NCBI GenBank assembly: GCA_030653505.1
Contig: JAURZK010000036.1
Location: forward strand, 1 to 64,000
Direction: 5' to 3'
Source: Rubrivivax sp.
GTDB lineage: Bacteria > Pseudomonadota > Gammaproteobacteria > Burkholderiales > Burkholderiaceae_C
Length of the DNA: 64,000 nt
The stretch's first letter is position 1. Every line of letters starts with the position of its first letter. Below are positions 10,847 to 22,464 of this stretch, piece by piece. The notes below the pieces were generated by a model, which saw nothing but the letters and a program-made list of their open reading frames with translations, searched no databases and was not told where the DNA came from. The translations under genes and the position numbers were made by a program.

Positions 10847-11554
10847 TCAGTCGCCGTGGTCTTGTTTCTTGGCAAACACGTAGCCGGCGCCACGCACCGT
10901 GAGCACCCGCTTGGGCGCTTTAGGGTCGTCTTCAATGACGGCGCGGATGCGCGAGATGTGCACGTCGATGCTGCGGTCGAAGGCTTCGAGCGGGTGGCCC
11001 TTCAGCGTGTCCATGATCTGGTCGCGCGACAGCACACGCCCCGGGCTCTTGGCCAGCACCGTGAGCAGTTCGAACTGGTGGCTGGTCAGGTCGCAGGGCT
11101 GGCCGGCCAGCCGCGCCTGGCGCGCCGCCAGGTCCACTTCCAGGCGGCCGTAGACCAGCACCTCGTCGTCACCCGGCTCGGGCGCGGCACGGCGCAGCAG
11201 GGCCTTCACCCGGGCCAGCAGTTCACGCGGCTCGAAGGGTTTGGGCAGGTAGTCGTCGGCGCCGATCTCCAGGCCCACGATGCGGTCCATCGGTTCGCCA
11301 CGTGCGGTCAGCATCAGCAGCGGCAGGCGTCGGGTGCGGGTCTGGCCCCGCAGTTCGCGTGTGAAGTCCAGGCCATCGCCGTCGGGCAGCATCAGGTCGA
11401 GCAGCAAGGCGTCGTAGGGCTGGCCCTGCAGGCGGTCGCGGCCAGCGGCCAGCGAACCGGCGGTGTCGACTTCGAAGCCGTTGTGGCGCAGGTAACCCCC
11501 CACCATGTCGGTGAGGCGCAAGTCGTCGTCGATGAGCAGCAGTCGACTCGTCAA
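10847..11554 (-). CDS. OmpR-family response regulator
   Basis: LLLIDDDLRLTDMVGGYL receiver, DLMLPDGDG, C-terminal winged helix. Likely TTG start at 11554 preceded by AGGAG. Confidence 0.94.
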   Translation of the reverse strand: MTSRLLLIDDDLRLTDMVGGYLRHNGFEVDTAGSLAAGRDRLQGQPYDALLLDLMLPDGDGLDFTRELRGQTRTRRLPLLMLTARGEPMDRIVGLEIGADDYLPKPFEPRELLARVKALLRRAAPEPGDDEVLVYGRLEVDLAARQARLAGQPCDLTSHQFELLTVLAKSPGRVLSRDQIMDTLKGHPLEAFDRSIDVHISRIRAVIEDDPKAPKRVLTVRGAGYVFAKKQDHGD

Positions 11555-11576
11555 TCCACTCTCCTGAACGGCAAAA

Positions 11577-11627
11577 CGCCCCGGCGCGAAGGGCACCGGG
11601 GCCAAGGGCCCGCCTTGCGGGCGGGCC
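11577..11627 (-). promoter_or_regulatory. Tandem GC-rich hairpins in the 5' leader of the response-regulator gene (attenuator/terminator-like)
   Basis: GCCCCGG/CCGGGGC (11578-11584/11596-11602), followed on the minus strand by GTTTT; second stem GGCCCGC/GCGGGCC (11607-11613/11621-11627). Confidence 0.5.
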
Positions 11628-11675
11628 ACCGAGGAAACAGCATAGCGGCAAGGGGCGTGCCCCCTGGCGCCAGGG

Positions 11676-12296
11676 TCAGCGCGGGGTGCGCTCGGTCGAT
11701 GGGCGATCGGCGCGTTGGCGTTCCATCATCGAGCGCCGCTGCGACATGCGTTCGGCCAGGGTCTTGCGCTGTTCGGGGGTCAACACGCGGCTGACTTCCA
11801 GCATGACCTGCATCATCCGCTGGCTGGCCTGGTCGTGCTGCGCCAGCATCTGCTGGCGCAAGGCCTCGACCGCGCGTGCGTCCACCGTCGGCTGGGCAAA
11901 CAGCGCCTGGCCTTGTTGACGCAACTGTCGACCGGCTTCTCGCTGGGGGCCCATGTCGGCACGCGCTGCTTCCATGATCTGCTTGATCTGGGCACGCTGT
12001 TCAGCGGTGGCGTCCACGGCCTTCAGCATCTGGCCGATGTGGCGACCACCACCCATCATGCCCATGCCCATGTCCATGCCCGGGCCGCCGTGGCCGTAGG
12101 CGCCATGGGCGACAGGACCGCGGTGCCCTTCGTGCGGGTTGGCAAAGGCGGTTTGCGACAAGGTGCCGGCCACCGCCACCACCAGGGTGGCCATCGTCAG
12201 ACGCCACCGGCGCAGCGTCAGCGGCGCAGTGGCCACCTGGCCGTGGGCCCGGCCTGACTGGGTCGGGCTCGTGAAGCGGTTCGTGAGGCTGTTCAT
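11676..12296 (-). CDS. Spy/CpxP-like periplasmic protein
   Basis: Signal-like N-terminus, Met/His/Gly-rich stretch, LTPEQRKTLAERMSQRR C-terminus; upstream of RR-HK. Confidence 0.78.
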   Translation of the reverse strand: MNSLTNRFTSPTQSGRAHGQVATAPLTLRRWRLTMATLVVAVAGTLSQTAFANPHEGHRGPVAHGAYGHGGPGMDMGMGMMGGGRHIGQMLKAVDATAEQRAQIKQIMEAARADMGPQREAGRQLRQQGQALFAQPTVDARAVEALRQQMLAQHDQASQRMMQVMLEVSRVLTPEQRKTLAERMSQRRSMMERQRADRPSTERTPR

Positions 12297-12414
12297 GCGG
12301 GGCTTCCAGGAGTCTGTCGAGTTGACGGATGCCATCGTGCGCCGGCGGCGTATCGCCTGTGTGCAGGCCGGGTAAAGATGTGTGGAGCCTCCAGCACGCT
12401 CGCACACTCCACCC

Positions 12415-13341
12415 TCAGCGCTCTGGCGCCGGCTCCACGCGCACCAGCCGCCGCTGCAGCTGGAAGTGAGCATCGGCGCTGCGCAGGTCCAGCCGCAGCA
12501 GCACCCCGCTGGCCCGGTCGACAACGATGGCACCGTCGACGCGGGTGAAGGCCTCGCCTCGCTGCGCGTCGCCAAAGAGCTCGACCACCGCGACGTCGAA
12601 GCGGCGCCCGGCCACTGTCTGCACACCCACCGCCACCACCTGGCCGCGCAGGCGGGCACGGCTTTGCGGGTCGCCCACGACCAGCATCTCGCCGGCCGTG
12701 ACCTGGCCCAGCGGCAGATCGGCACGCAGCAGCCGCGGCCACTGCAAGGCACCGCTCGGCGCGGCCAGGATGTTGCCGGCGAAATCTTGCCGCCAGGTGC
12801 CGCCGGCGCGGCCGGGCGTGGCCTCGAGCTGGTATTCGAACTCGCCACGGCGCAGCGCGGTCAGGCGCAACACCCACTCGGCAGCGGACTGCCGGGGGTC
12901 GGCCCGGTCTTCGTAGACCAGGCGGTCACCCACGGCCACCGGCAGCGCGGCGCTGCGGGCGGCCGACAGCTCGTTGCCCGGGGGCGGGCAGTTGTGCAGC
13001 CGCGAGGCTGTCTGCAGCGCCTCGAAGCGCCCCTTCAGCCGCGCCAGGTCTTGGGCCTCGGGGCCGGCCGGGCGCATGGCCAGCATGGCAGGCCAGAACA
13101 CGGCCACGCCCACACCCAAGGCCAGGATGTTGGTGCCGGCCCTTTCGTCGACGGCATAGGCCACGTCGGCGGCACGCAGTTGCACGGCGTCCTGTTCGTC
13201 GGCGATGCGGCCGCAGTCCCAGGTGACGAAGTCGGCGGCACTCACGGGTGCGGGTGGCACGTCCACGGCGCGCGTGGCGCAGCCACCCAGGGCGGCCAGG
13301 GCAAGCACGGTGGCACTCACGGGGCGGTGCAGCAAGAACAT
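12415..13341 (-). CDS. Hypothetical lipoprotein
   Basis: Signal with lipobox ALGGCATR; no recognised domain. Confidence 0.7.
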   Translation of the reverse strand: MFLLHRPVSATVLALAALGGCATRAVDVPPAPVSAADFVTWDCGRIADEQDAVQLRAADVAYAVDERAGTNILALGVGVAVFWPAMLAMRPAGPEAQDLARLKGRFEALQTASRLHNCPPPGNELSAARSAALPVAVGDRLVYEDRADPRQSAAEWVLRLTALRRGEFEYQLEATPGRAGGTWRQDFAGNILAAPSGALQWPRLLRADLPLGQVTAGEMLVVGDPQSRARLRGQVVAVGVQTVAGRRFDVAVVELFGDAQRGEAFTRVDGAIVVDRASGVLLRLDLRSADAHFQLQRRLVRVEPAPER

Positions 13342-13435
13342 GGGCTGGGGCGATTGTGCCGTCAGCCAAGGCTACAGTTGAGCGCTGACCCTTGGGGTCG
13401 AACCCCTAGCCTGGCCCGTCTGCCCGACCTGCCCC

Positions 13436-14095
13436 ATGTGCACCCGCTACATCAGCCCCGAAGCGGGCGACATCGAACGCCATTGGCACATCGGCGCGCG
13501 CACGCCCCAGCCATGGCCACGCGACATGTTCCCGCGCTATGCCGGCCCCTTCATCCGCGCCGCGCGCGACAGCGCCGAGTACCGGCGTGAGCTGGTCGTC
13601 GGCCAGTGGGCGCTGGTGCCGTGGTTCGCCAAGAGCGCCAAGCTCAGTTATCCCACCTGCAACGCACGCAGCGAAGAGCTGCAGGCCAAAGCCAGCTACA
13701 AGCTGCCGTGGGCGCGGGGACAGCGCTGCATCATCCCGGCGCTGGCCTTTTTCGAGCCCAACTGGGAAAGCGGCAAACACGTGCCCTGGCGCTTCGCGCG
13801 CAGCGACGGCACACCCTGGGGCCTGGCCGGCCTGTGGAACACCTGGGTCGACAAGAGCACCGGTGAGGTGGTCGAGAGCTACACGATGCTGACGCTGAAC
13901 GCCGACACCCACCCGCTGATGAAGCGCATGCACAAACCCGACCCCAGGCTGGGCCCGGAGCAGCAGGACAAACGCAGCGTCGTGCCGATCGAACCCGAAG
14001 ACGTGGACACGTGGCTGACGGCGCCTGTCGAACAGGCGGCACAGCTGGTGCGGCTGGCGCCGGTGGGTGCCTTCGAGGCGCATCCGTCAGCCTGA
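13436..14095 (+). CDS. SOS response-associated peptidase family (SRAP/YedK/HMCES)
   Basis: Begins MCTRYISPEAG with Cys2; WALVPWFAK, NARSEELQ, RCIIPALAFFEP. Confidence 0.95.
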   Translation: MCTRYISPEAGDIERHWHIGARTPQPWPRDMFPRYAGPFIRAARDSAEYRRELVVGQWALVPWFAKSAKLSYPTCNARSEELQAKASYKLPWARGQRCIIPALAFFEPNWESGKHVPWRFARSDGTPWGLAGLWNTWVDKSTGEVVESYTMLTLNADTHPLMKRMHKPDPRLGPEQQDKRSVVPIEPEDVDTWLTAPVEQAAQLVRLAPVGAFEAHPSA

Positions 14096-14187
14096 ACCTG
14101 TGCAGCAAGCGGCCGCTGCCGTGACCCTGCGGCCCACGCAGGGGGCTTCGAGGCGGCACACTCCGCCCGAACCATCAGACGCCCCCC

Positions 14188-15693
14188 ATGCTGCAGATTG
14201 CCTTCGACAACACCTACGCCCGCGAACTGCCCGGCCTGTACACGGCCTGCAAGCCCGCCCTGGCACCCGCTCCGCGCCTGCTGTACTTGAACACGGCGCT
14301 GGCCGACGAACTGGGACTGGACAGCACCGCCCTGGCGGGTGCCGACGGCACCGCGCTGTTTGCCGGCAACACCTTGCCCGCCGGTGCCGAACCGCTGGCC
14401 CAGGTGTATGCCGGCCACCAGTTTGGCGGTTTTTCGCCGCAGCTGGGCGACGGCCGTGCGCTGCTGCTGGGCGAGGTCATCGACCGCCGGGGCCAGCGCC
14501 GCGACATCGCCTTCAAGGGATCGGGTCGCACACCGTACTCACGCGGCGGCGACGGCAAGGCCGCCGTGGGCCCGATGCTGCGCGAGGTGCTGATCGGCGA
14601 AGCCATGCAGGCCCTGGGCATTCCCACGACCCGTGCGCTGGCGGTGGTGGCCACCGGCGAAACGGTGCGGCGTGAAGGCAACTTCCCGGGCGCGGTGCTG
14701 ACCCGCGTGGCGGCCAGCCACCTGCGGGTGGGTACCTTCCAGTTTTTTGCCGCGCGGGGCGACATCGACAAGCTGCGCCAGGTGGCCGACTACGCCATCC
14801 AGCGCCACGACCCGGCGCTGGCCGGCACCCCCGAGCGTTACCTGGCGCTGCTGCGCGCCGCGGCCGGGCGCCAGGCGCAACTGATCGCGCAGTGGGTGAA
14901 CGTGGGCTTCATCCACGGGGTGATGAACACCGACAACATGACGATTTCCGGCGAAACCATCGACTACGGCCCCTGCGCCTTCATGGAGGCCTACGACCCT
15001 TCCACCGTCTTCAGCAGCATCGACCATGGCGGGCGCTACAGCTACGGCAACCAGCCGAAGATCGCGCGCTGGAACCTGGCCCGCCTGGCCGAAGCGCTGC
15101 TGCCGCTGATGGTGGACAACGATGACGAAGCCGCCGTCCAGTTGGCCGTGGCGCAGGTGACGGAAGTCATCGACACGTTCCCGGCCTGGTACGCGTCTGC
15201 ACTGCTGCAGGGACAGCGTGCCAAGCTGGGCCTGCAACACGAGGCCGACAACAACGAAGACAGCTCCCTGGCCGACGCCTGGCTGGCCCTGCTGCAGCAA
15301 CACGCCGTGGACTTCACGTTGGCCTGGCGCCGCCTGGCCGACGCAGCAGCGGGCGACGCCAATCCCTTGCGCGCCCTGTTTGCCGAGCCAACAGCGGTGA
15401 ACCCCTGGCTGGCGCAATGGCGGGCAAGTTGTGCAAAAGAAGACTCAGGCAGCCCAGGCGCCGGGCAGGCGCGTGCCCAGCGGATGCGCCGCGCGAACCC
15501 GTGGGTCATCCCGCGCAACCACCAGGTCGAAGTGGCACTGGCTGCGGCCTCCGAGCACAACGACCTGAGCCCTTTCCATGCACTGCTGGCCGCCTTGCAA
15601 GCGCCGTACGACGAGACCCCGGCATCCGCCGTTTACGCAGTGCCCGCGCCAGCACAAGTCACCGCCGGCTACCAGACCTTCTGCGGCACCTAG
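14188..15693 (+). CDS. selO: SelO family protein adenylyltransferase (YdiU/UPF0061)
   Basis: YAGHQFGGFSPQLGDGRALLLGE, KGSGRTPYSRGGDGKA, HGVMNTDNMTISGETIDYGPCAFME. Confidence 0.97.
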   Translation: MLQIAFDNTYARELPGLYTACKPALAPAPRLLYLNTALADELGLDSTALAGADGTALFAGNTLPAGAEPLAQVYAGHQFGGFSPQLGDGRALLLGEVIDRRGQRRDIAFKGSGRTPYSRGGDGKAAVGPMLREVLIGEAMQALGIPTTRALAVVATGETVRREGNFPGAVLTRVAASHLRVGTFQFFAARGDIDKLRQVADYAIQRHDPALAGTPERYLALLRAAAGRQAQLIAQWVNVGFIHGVMNTDNMTISGETIDYGPCAFMEAYDPSTVFSSIDHGGRYSYGNQPKIARWNLARLAEALLPLMVDNDDEAAVQLAVAQVTEVIDTFPAWYASALLQGQRAKLGLQHEADNNEDSSLADAWLALLQQHAVDFTLAWRRLADAAAGDANPLRALFAEPTAVNPWLAQWRASCAKEDSGSPGAGQARAQRMRRANPWVIPRNHQVEVALAAASEHNDLSPFHALLAALQAPYDETPASAVYAVPAPAQVTAGYQTFCGT

Positions 15694-15769
15694 CCCTTGA
15701 TCGCTGCCGCGATGGTCGTGGCCATCGGTGTTTCGACGCGCCAGCCCTTACGCGAATTCGCCAAGCCAA

Positions 15770-15798
15770 TAAAAGAGCCCGCTGCTTGGGCGGGCTCT
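15770..15798 (-). terminator. Rho-independent terminator downstream of tRNA-Ser
   Basis: Perfect 9-bp stem AGAGCCCGC/GCGGGCTCT followed by TTTT on the minus strand. Confidence 0.85.
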
Positions 15799-15805
15799 GA
15801 CTACC

Positions 15806-15897
15806 TGGCGGAAAGGGAGGGATTCGAACCCTCGGTACAAGAGAACTTGTACGCCGGATTTCGAATCCGGTGCATTCGACCACTCTGCCACCTTTCC
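15806..15897 (-). tRNA. tRNA-Ser (anticodon CGA)
   Basis: Reverse complement GGAAAGGTGGCAGAGTGG...CCGGATTCGAAATCCGG...GGGTTCGAATCCC...CGCCA: type II tRNA with long variable arm and encoded CCA. Confidence 0.97.
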
Positions 15898-15949
15898 GGG
15901 TCTTGCTGTGTGCGGTCTCGCGCTGAGCGAAGCCGCAGATTCTAGCGGA

Positions 15950-17344
<1,395 letters not shown>

Positions 17345-18325
17345 TCAAGATCGGGACGAAGAACTCACCAGCGAACCTTCGGCCATGCTGCGGTCGCCCA
17401 GGCCACGCGGCAGCGGGAAGCGCACGTTTTCGACCACGCCGTCCATCTTGCGGATGCTCACCGCACCCAGGGCACGCAGGCGGTCGATGACGGCCTGCAC
17501 CAGCACGTCGGGTGCCGACGCACCGGCGGTCAGGCCCACGCGGCGACGGCCTTCGAACCATTCCACGCGGATGTCGTCGGCACCTTCCACCATGTGCGCC
17601 TGCGCGCCCAGGCGTTCGGCCAACTCGCGCAGCCGGTTGCTGTTGCTGCTGGTGGGGCTGCCCACGACGATGACCACGTCCACCGCCGGCGCCATCACCT
17701 TCACCGCGTCCTGGCGGTTCTGCGTGGCGTAGCAGATGTCCTGTTTCTTGGGCTCGCGCACATGCGGGAAAAAACGTTTCACTTCAGCCAGGATGCCGGC
17801 CGCGTCGTCCACGCTCAAGGTGGTCTGTGTCACCACGGCCAGCTTGTCGCCCCGCGGCTGCACACGCAGCACGTCGGCGATGTCTTCCACCAGGTAGATG
17901 CCTTCGGTCAGCTGGCCCATCGTGCCTTCGACCTCGGGGTGGCCCTTGTGGCCGATCATGATGAACTCATAACCTTCCTTGGCCAGCTTGGCCACCTCGA
18001 CATGCACCTTGGTCACCAGCGGGCAGGTGGCATCGAAGACCTGGAAGCCCCGTTCGCGGGCTTCGGTGCGCACCGCCTGGCTCACGCCGTGGGCGCTGAA
18101 GACCAGTGTGGCGCCGGGTGGCACCTCGGCCAGGTCTTCGATGAAGATGGCGCCCTTGCGCTTGAGGTCGTCCACCACGTAGGTGTTGTGCACGATCTCG
18201 TGGCGCACGTAGATGGGCCGGCCGAAACGTGTGAGCGCCCTTTCGACGATCTCGATGGCACGGTCGACCCCGGCGCAGAAACCGCGTGGTTCGGCCAGGA
18301 AAACTTCGTCGATGGCCATCGTCAC
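17345..18325 (-). CDS. ispH: 4-hydroxy-3-methylbut-2-enyl diphosphate reductase
   Basis: [41 protein letters not shown]. Confidence 0.98.
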   Translation of the reverse strand: MTMAIDEVFLAEPRGFCAGVDRAIEIVERALTRFGRPIYVRHEIVHNTYVVDDLKRKGAIFIEDLAEVPPGATLVFSAHGVSQAVRTEARERGFQVFDATCPLVTKVHVEVAKLAKEGYEFIMIGHKGHPEVEGTMGQLTEGIYLVEDIADVLRVQPRGDKLAVVTQTTLSVDDAAGILAEVKRFFPHVREPKKQDICYATQNRQDAVKVMAPAVDVVIVVGSPTSSNSNRLRELAERLGAQAHMVEGADDIRVEWFEGRRRVGLTAGASAPDVLVQAVIDRLRALGAVSIRKMDGVVENVRFPLPRGLGDRSMAEGSLVSSSSRS

Positions 18326-18777
18326 ATCACCCCCAGCAGCTTGACTTCGAAGCGCACCGGCTGGCCTGCCAGCGGGTGGTTGAAGTCGAACAGCAGCCAG
18401 TCGGCGCCGCCGGTGCTGCCCGTCTCGCGCACGACACCCGCGTAGCTACCCTGGCCATCGGGCGTGGGGAACTGCACCACGTCGCCGACGCCGTATTGCG
18501 CGTCGGGGTCGCCCAGTTCGTGCAGCAGGCTCAGCTTCACGCGCTGCAGCATCTCGGGGTTGCGCTCGCCGAAGGCAGCACCGGCCGGCAGTTCGAAGTT
18601 TTCGTGCGCACCTTCGGGCAGGCCCAGCAGGTGCTGCTCGATGGCCGGCGCCAGCTGGCCCGTGCCCAGCGACAGCGTCGCGGGCTTGTCGTTGAAGGTG
18701 TTGACCACGTCCTGCCCGTCCGGGCCTGCCAGGCGGTAGTGCAACGTCAGGAACGAGCCGGCTTGAACAAGGTTCAC
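18322..18777 (-). CDS. FKBP-type peptidyl-prolyl cis-trans isomerase (SlpA/FkpB-like)
   Basis: [39 protein letters not shown] start at 18777 chosen; ATGA overlap with ispH. Confidence 0.92.
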   Translation of the reverse strand: MNLVQAGSFLTLHYRLAGPDGQDVVNTFNDKPATLSLGTGQLAPAIEQHLLGLPEGAHENFELPAGAAFGERNPEMLQRVKLSLLHELGDPDAQYGVGDVVQFPTPDGQGSYAGVVRETGSTGGADWLLFDFNHPLAGQPVRFEVKLLGVM

Positions 18778-18858
18778 GGGTGGGGCGGCCAAGGCCGTCG
18801 AATAGACTGAAGGCGATTCTACCGACCCCCTTCCAGCACAATTCCCGCCCAAGCCCGC

Positions 18859-19530
18859 ATGAAAGACCTGCCCGCCGACCAGCGACCGCGCGAAAAACTG
18901 CTGGCCCGCGGCGCCAGTGCGCTTGCCGACGCCGAACTGCTGGCGCTGCTGCTGCGCACCGGCTACCAGGGCCACGGCGTGCTGGCGCTGGCACAAGAGG
19001 TGCTGGACAAGGTGGGCGGCTTTGCCGGCCTGCTGAACACCGAGGCCGACACCCTGAAGGCCATCAAGGGCCTGGGCGGCACCGCCAAACGCGCCGAACT
19101 GCTGGCGCTGATGGAGATGGCACGCCGTGCGCTGGCGCAGCAGATGGCCGCTTCGCCGGTGTTCGACAGCCCCGGTAGCGTCAAGGACTACCTGGGCCTG
19201 CACCTGGGCGGCCGCCAGCAAGAGGTGTTTGCCGTGCTCTTCCTCGACGGCCAGCACCGCCTGTTGCGGCTGGAAGAGATGTTCCACGGCACGCTCACAC
19301 AGACCAGCGTCTACCCCCGAGAAGTGGTCAAGCGGGCCTTGCAACTGAACGCCGGCGCCGTGGTGCTGGCGCACAACCACCCCTCGGGCGTGGCCGAACC
19401 TTCACGTGCCGACGAATACCTGACGCAGACGCTGAAAACCGCGCTGCAGCTGGTGGACGTGCGGGTGCTGGACCACATCGTCGTCGGTCAGGGCCAGGTG
19501 GTGTCGATGGCCGAACGGGGTCTGCTGTGA
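18859..19530 (+). CDS. radC: RadC family JAB-domain protein
   Basis: [47 protein letters not shown] motif. Confidence 0.97.
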   Translation: MKDLPADQRPREKLLARGASALADAELLALLLRTGYQGHGVLALAQEVLDKVGGFAGLLNTEADTLKAIKGLGGTAKRAELLALMEMARRALAQQMAASPVFDSPGSVKDYLGLHLGGRQQEVFAVLFLDGQHRLLRLEEMFHGTLTQTSVYPREVVKRALQLNAGAVVLAHNHPSGVAEPSRADEYLTQTLKTALQLVDVRVLDHIVVGQGQVVSMAERGLL

Positions 19531-20213
19531 CGCCAGCCAAACCCGGCGGCACGGTGACCAAACGGCGTCGGCCCAAGGCCGCAGCGGCGCGCGACCTGTC
19601 CGAGCTGGGCCCGCTGCGCGAAGCCCTGCGCCAGCGTGAAGAACAGGCCCGCGAAGCCGCGGCGCACCAGCGTGCCGCCCGTGTGGCGGCCGAACGCCAG
19701 CGGCGCCTGTTTGCCGACAGCGTGGGCCCGGTGACGCCGCTTCCGCCGCATGGCCGCAGCCTGCCCACGCTGCCGCGGCCCGAGCCGCTGCCGCGCCAGC
19801 GCGAACTCGACGAACTGGCGGCGCTGCAGGAAGCGATGTCCGACGAGGTCGACATCGAGACTTTGCTGCTCACCGACGACGGCCTCAGCTTCCACCGCCC
19901 CGGTGTCGGCCCCGACGTGGTGACGCGGCTGCGGCGCGGCCACTGGGCGATCCAGGGTGAGCTCGACATGCACGGCCTGCGTCGCGACGAAGCACGTGAA
20001 CAGCTGGCGGCCTTTCTGCGCGAAGCCGCGCGGCGCGGCTGGCGCTGCCTGCGCGTGGTGCACGGCAAGGGTCACGGCTCGCCGGGCCGCCAACCGGTGC
20101 TGAAGGCCAAGGTGCAGCGCTGGCTGGGTCAACGCGCCGAGGTGCTGGCCTTCACGCAGGCCAGCGGTCCGATGGGCGGCGCGGGCGCGCTGATCGTCTT
20201 ACTTCGCGGCTGA
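19527..20213 (+). CDS. Smr/MutS2 C-terminal domain protein
   Basis: [16 protein letters not shown] and [15 protein letters not shown] overlap with radC. Confidence 0.92.
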   Translation: MTPAKPGGTVTKRRRPKAAAARDLSELGPLREALRQREEQAREAAAHQRAARVAAERQRRLFADSVGPVTPLPPHGRSLPTLPRPEPLPRQRELDELAALQEAMSDEVDIETLLLTDDGLSFHRPGVGPDVVTRLRRGHWAIQGELDMHGLRRDEAREQLAAFLREAARRGWRCLRVVHGKGHGSPGRQPVLKAKVQRWLGQRAEVLAFTQASGPMGGAGALIVLLRG

Positions 20214-20588
20214 AACGTCGGTGGCGGTCGACGTGCTCGAAGCGGCCGTGGCCGCTGCCGATGCCGTCGGAATCTGGACGGCCTTCTGCGGGCCCGGTTT
20301 GTTGCAGCGCCCCTGCAGTTCGAGCCAGTAGACGACATTGCCCACCACCGCCAGGCTGCCCGACACCACCACCGACGCGGCCGACACCACGCCCGCCGTG
20401 GCCAGCAGGGCCAGGCAGCCGTCGCCCGCGCAGCTGTGGAAACCGCCGATGTAGGCCGCCTCCAGCGTCACCTGACGGGTGTGAGTCTGGCACCCCGGGT
20501 CGTAGACCGTATGGGTTTGCGGCACCACGATGCAGCCGGCCAGTGTCCAGACCATCAAGGCCGCCGCCAGGGCCGGCCGGGCACGCAT
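20199..20588 (-). CDS. Small hypothetical lipoprotein
   Basis: MRARPALAAALMVWTLAGCIVVPQ lipobox. Convergent 15-bp overlap with the Smr gene. Confidence 0.7.
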   Translation of the reverse strand: MRARPALAAALMVWTLAGCIVVPQTHTVYDPGCQTHTRQVTLEAAYIGGFHSCAGDGCLALLATAGVVSAASVVVSGSLAVVGNVVYWLELQGRCNKPGPQKAVQIPTASAAATAASSTSTATDVSAAK

Positions 20589-20718
20589 TGAGGTGGGGGG
20601 CAATCGACGCTCCTGTCGTGACGCAGTCACACGCGGCCCCGAGTATCTGCGGGTTTTGTTCGTTGCCCGCTCCTGTGTTGCGGGCAGCCAGCCACCCACA
20701 ACCCAAGAGGAGCCCCCG

Positions 20719-21393
20719 ATGAACCGATTCCCGCTTTCCCTGCTGTTTGCAGCCGCCTGCGTCAGCACTGGCGCCCAGGCGCAGGTGCAGATCACCGAGT
20801 GGATGTACAACGGCAACGGCCCCACCGGCGAATACGTCGAGTTCACCAACCTGGGCAGCACGTCGGTGGACTTCACCGGCTGGTCCTTCGACGACGATTC
20901 ACGCGTGGCCGGCACCGTCAGCTTGTCGGCCATCGGCGTGCTGGCGCCGGGTGCGTCGGCGTTGATCACCGAAGGCAGCGAAGCCGACTTCCGTGCCGTC
21001 TGGGGCCTGGGCGCCGGCGTGGCGCTGGTCGGCAGCAACATCACCAACCTGGGCCGTGCCGACGAGATCAACCTCTTCGACGCCAGCGGCACGCTGGTGG
21101 ACCGCTTCGCCTATGGCGACGTGGCTTTCCCCGGCACCGTGCGGGCCCAGAACGCCAGCGGCAACCCGCTGACGCTGGCCGACCTGGACCCCTTCACCGT
21201 GACCCCGGGCTGGGTGCTGGCCACCGTGGGCGACAGCTTCGGTTCCTACGCCTCGACGCTGGGTGACGTCGGCAACCCGGGCTCGTTTGCCTCGGTGCCC
21301 GAACCCGGCACCTGGGCTTTGCTGCTGGCCGGCATCGCCGTGGTCGGCGGCGTGGCACGCCGCCAGCAGCGCCACGCCCGGGCCCAGGCCTGA
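20719..21393 (+). CDS. PEP-CTERM protein with lamin-tail-like domain
   Basis: QITEWMYNGNGPTGEYVEFTNLGSTSVDFTGWSFDD; C-terminal VPEPGTWALLLAGIAVVGGVARRQQ. Confidence 0.88.
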   Translation: MNRFPLSLLFAAACVSTGAQAQVQITEWMYNGNGPTGEYVEFTNLGSTSVDFTGWSFDDDSRVAGTVSLSAIGVLAPGASALITEGSEADFRAVWGLGAGVALVGSNITNLGRADEINLFDASGTLVDRFAYGDVAFPGTVRAQNASGNPLTLADLDPFTVTPGWVLATVGDSFGSYASTLGDVGNPGSFASVPEPGTWALLLAGIAVVGGVARRQQRHARAQA

Positions 21394-21404
21394 CACCGGA
21401 GCCC

Positions 21405-22355
21405 ATGCACATGAACAAGACCATCCGACACACATTGGCTGCGCTTTCGCTGGGCGCGCTGGCACTGGGCGCCCACGCCCAGACCTCCATCGGCTTGCAG
21501 AACTACGGCCTGACGGCCAACTACACGCTCGACACCTTGGGCGGCCTGGGCCTGGAAGCCTCGGCCGTGACCTACGCCCGTGACCGCGGCTCGCTCTTTT
21601 TCGTGGGCGACGAAGGCCTGGGCGTGGTCGAGATTTCGCGCACCGGCGTCACACTGGGCTCGATGCGCTTCAGCGCCTGGCCCGCAGCCAGCACCAACAA
21701 CGACGCCGAAGGCCTGGCCTACCTGGGCAACGGCCTCTTGGTGGTGGCCGAAGAGCGGCTGCAAGACGCCTACCTGTTCAGCTACACGGCGGGCGGCAGC
21801 GTCAACCTGGCATCGGCGCCCAGCGTGAACCTGGGGCCCACGGTGGGCAACGTGGGCATCGAAGGCATTGCCATCGACCCGCGCAACGGCATGCTGTTTG
21901 CCGTGAAACAGGACAACCCGGTGCAGCTGCGCGGTGGCCTGGCCAGCTTTTCGGTGGGTGGTGGCAGCTTCGCAGAGTCGATCAGCTTCAGCGGTGCCAC
22001 TTCGCTGTTTGGTCTGAACAGCCTGTCGGACGTGGCCACGCTGGGGGGTGTCGACGCGTTGGCTGGCAGCGCCGCCGCCGACAACCTGCTGCTGCTGAGC
22101 CTGGATTCACGCCGCATCATCGAAGTCGACCGCCTGGGCAACACGCTGTCCAGCCTGGACATCGGCAGCCTCACGCCACAGGCCATCGAAGGCCTGGCCA
22201 TCGACGAACTGGGCACCATCTACCTGGTGGCCGAGGACAGCGGCACCGCCAATTCGCGGCTGCTGGTGCTGTCGGCGGTGCCGGAACCCGAGACCTACGC
22301 GATGATGCTCGCCGGCCTGCTGGCCGTGGCGGGTGCAGCACGTCGCAAGCGCTGA
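21405..22355 (+). CDS. PEP-CTERM protein, SdiA-regulated/phytase-like propeller
   Basis: Propeller-like repeats (NDAEGLAYLGNGLLVVAEER, VGIEGIAIDPRNG, IEGLAIDELG); C-terminal VPEPETYAMMLAGLLAVAGAARRKR. Confidence 0.85.
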   Translation: MHMNKTIRHTLAALSLGALALGAHAQTSIGLQNYGLTANYTLDTLGGLGLEASAVTYARDRGSLFFVGDEGLGVVEISRTGVTLGSMRFSAWPAASTNNDAEGLAYLGNGLLVVAEERLQDAYLFSYTAGGSVNLASAPSVNLGPTVGNVGIEGIAIDPRNGMLFAVKQDNPVQLRGGLASFSVGGGSFAESISFSGATSLFGLNSLSDVATLGGVDALAGSAAADNLLLLSLDSRRIIEVDRLGNTLSSLDIGSLTPQAIEGLAIDELGTIYLVAEDSGTANSRLLVLSAVPEPETYAMMLAGLLAVAGAARRKR

Positions 22356-22375
22356 AGCGGCAATACCGCAGCCGA

Positions 22376-22464
22376 TCAAGCTACCCGCCACGGAACCGGC
22401 TCTGCCGGGCCGTTGGCGGAGGACCCTCCTCGGGGGGCAGCGAGCGCAAGCGAGCTTGGGGGCT
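22376..22464. repeat. Interspersed palindromic repeat, copy A
   Basis: CCCGCCACGGAACCGGCTCTGCCGGGCCG...CTCGGGGGGCAGCGAGCGCAAGCGAGCTTGGGGG; matches 31294-31408 and the ends of 35208-35440. Confidence 0.85.

Noticed and set aside
18778-19380. N-terminal extension of the FKBP ORF to 352 aa
   Set aside because: Extension is antisense to radC and low complexity; GTG at 18777 gives a standard FKBP N-terminus.
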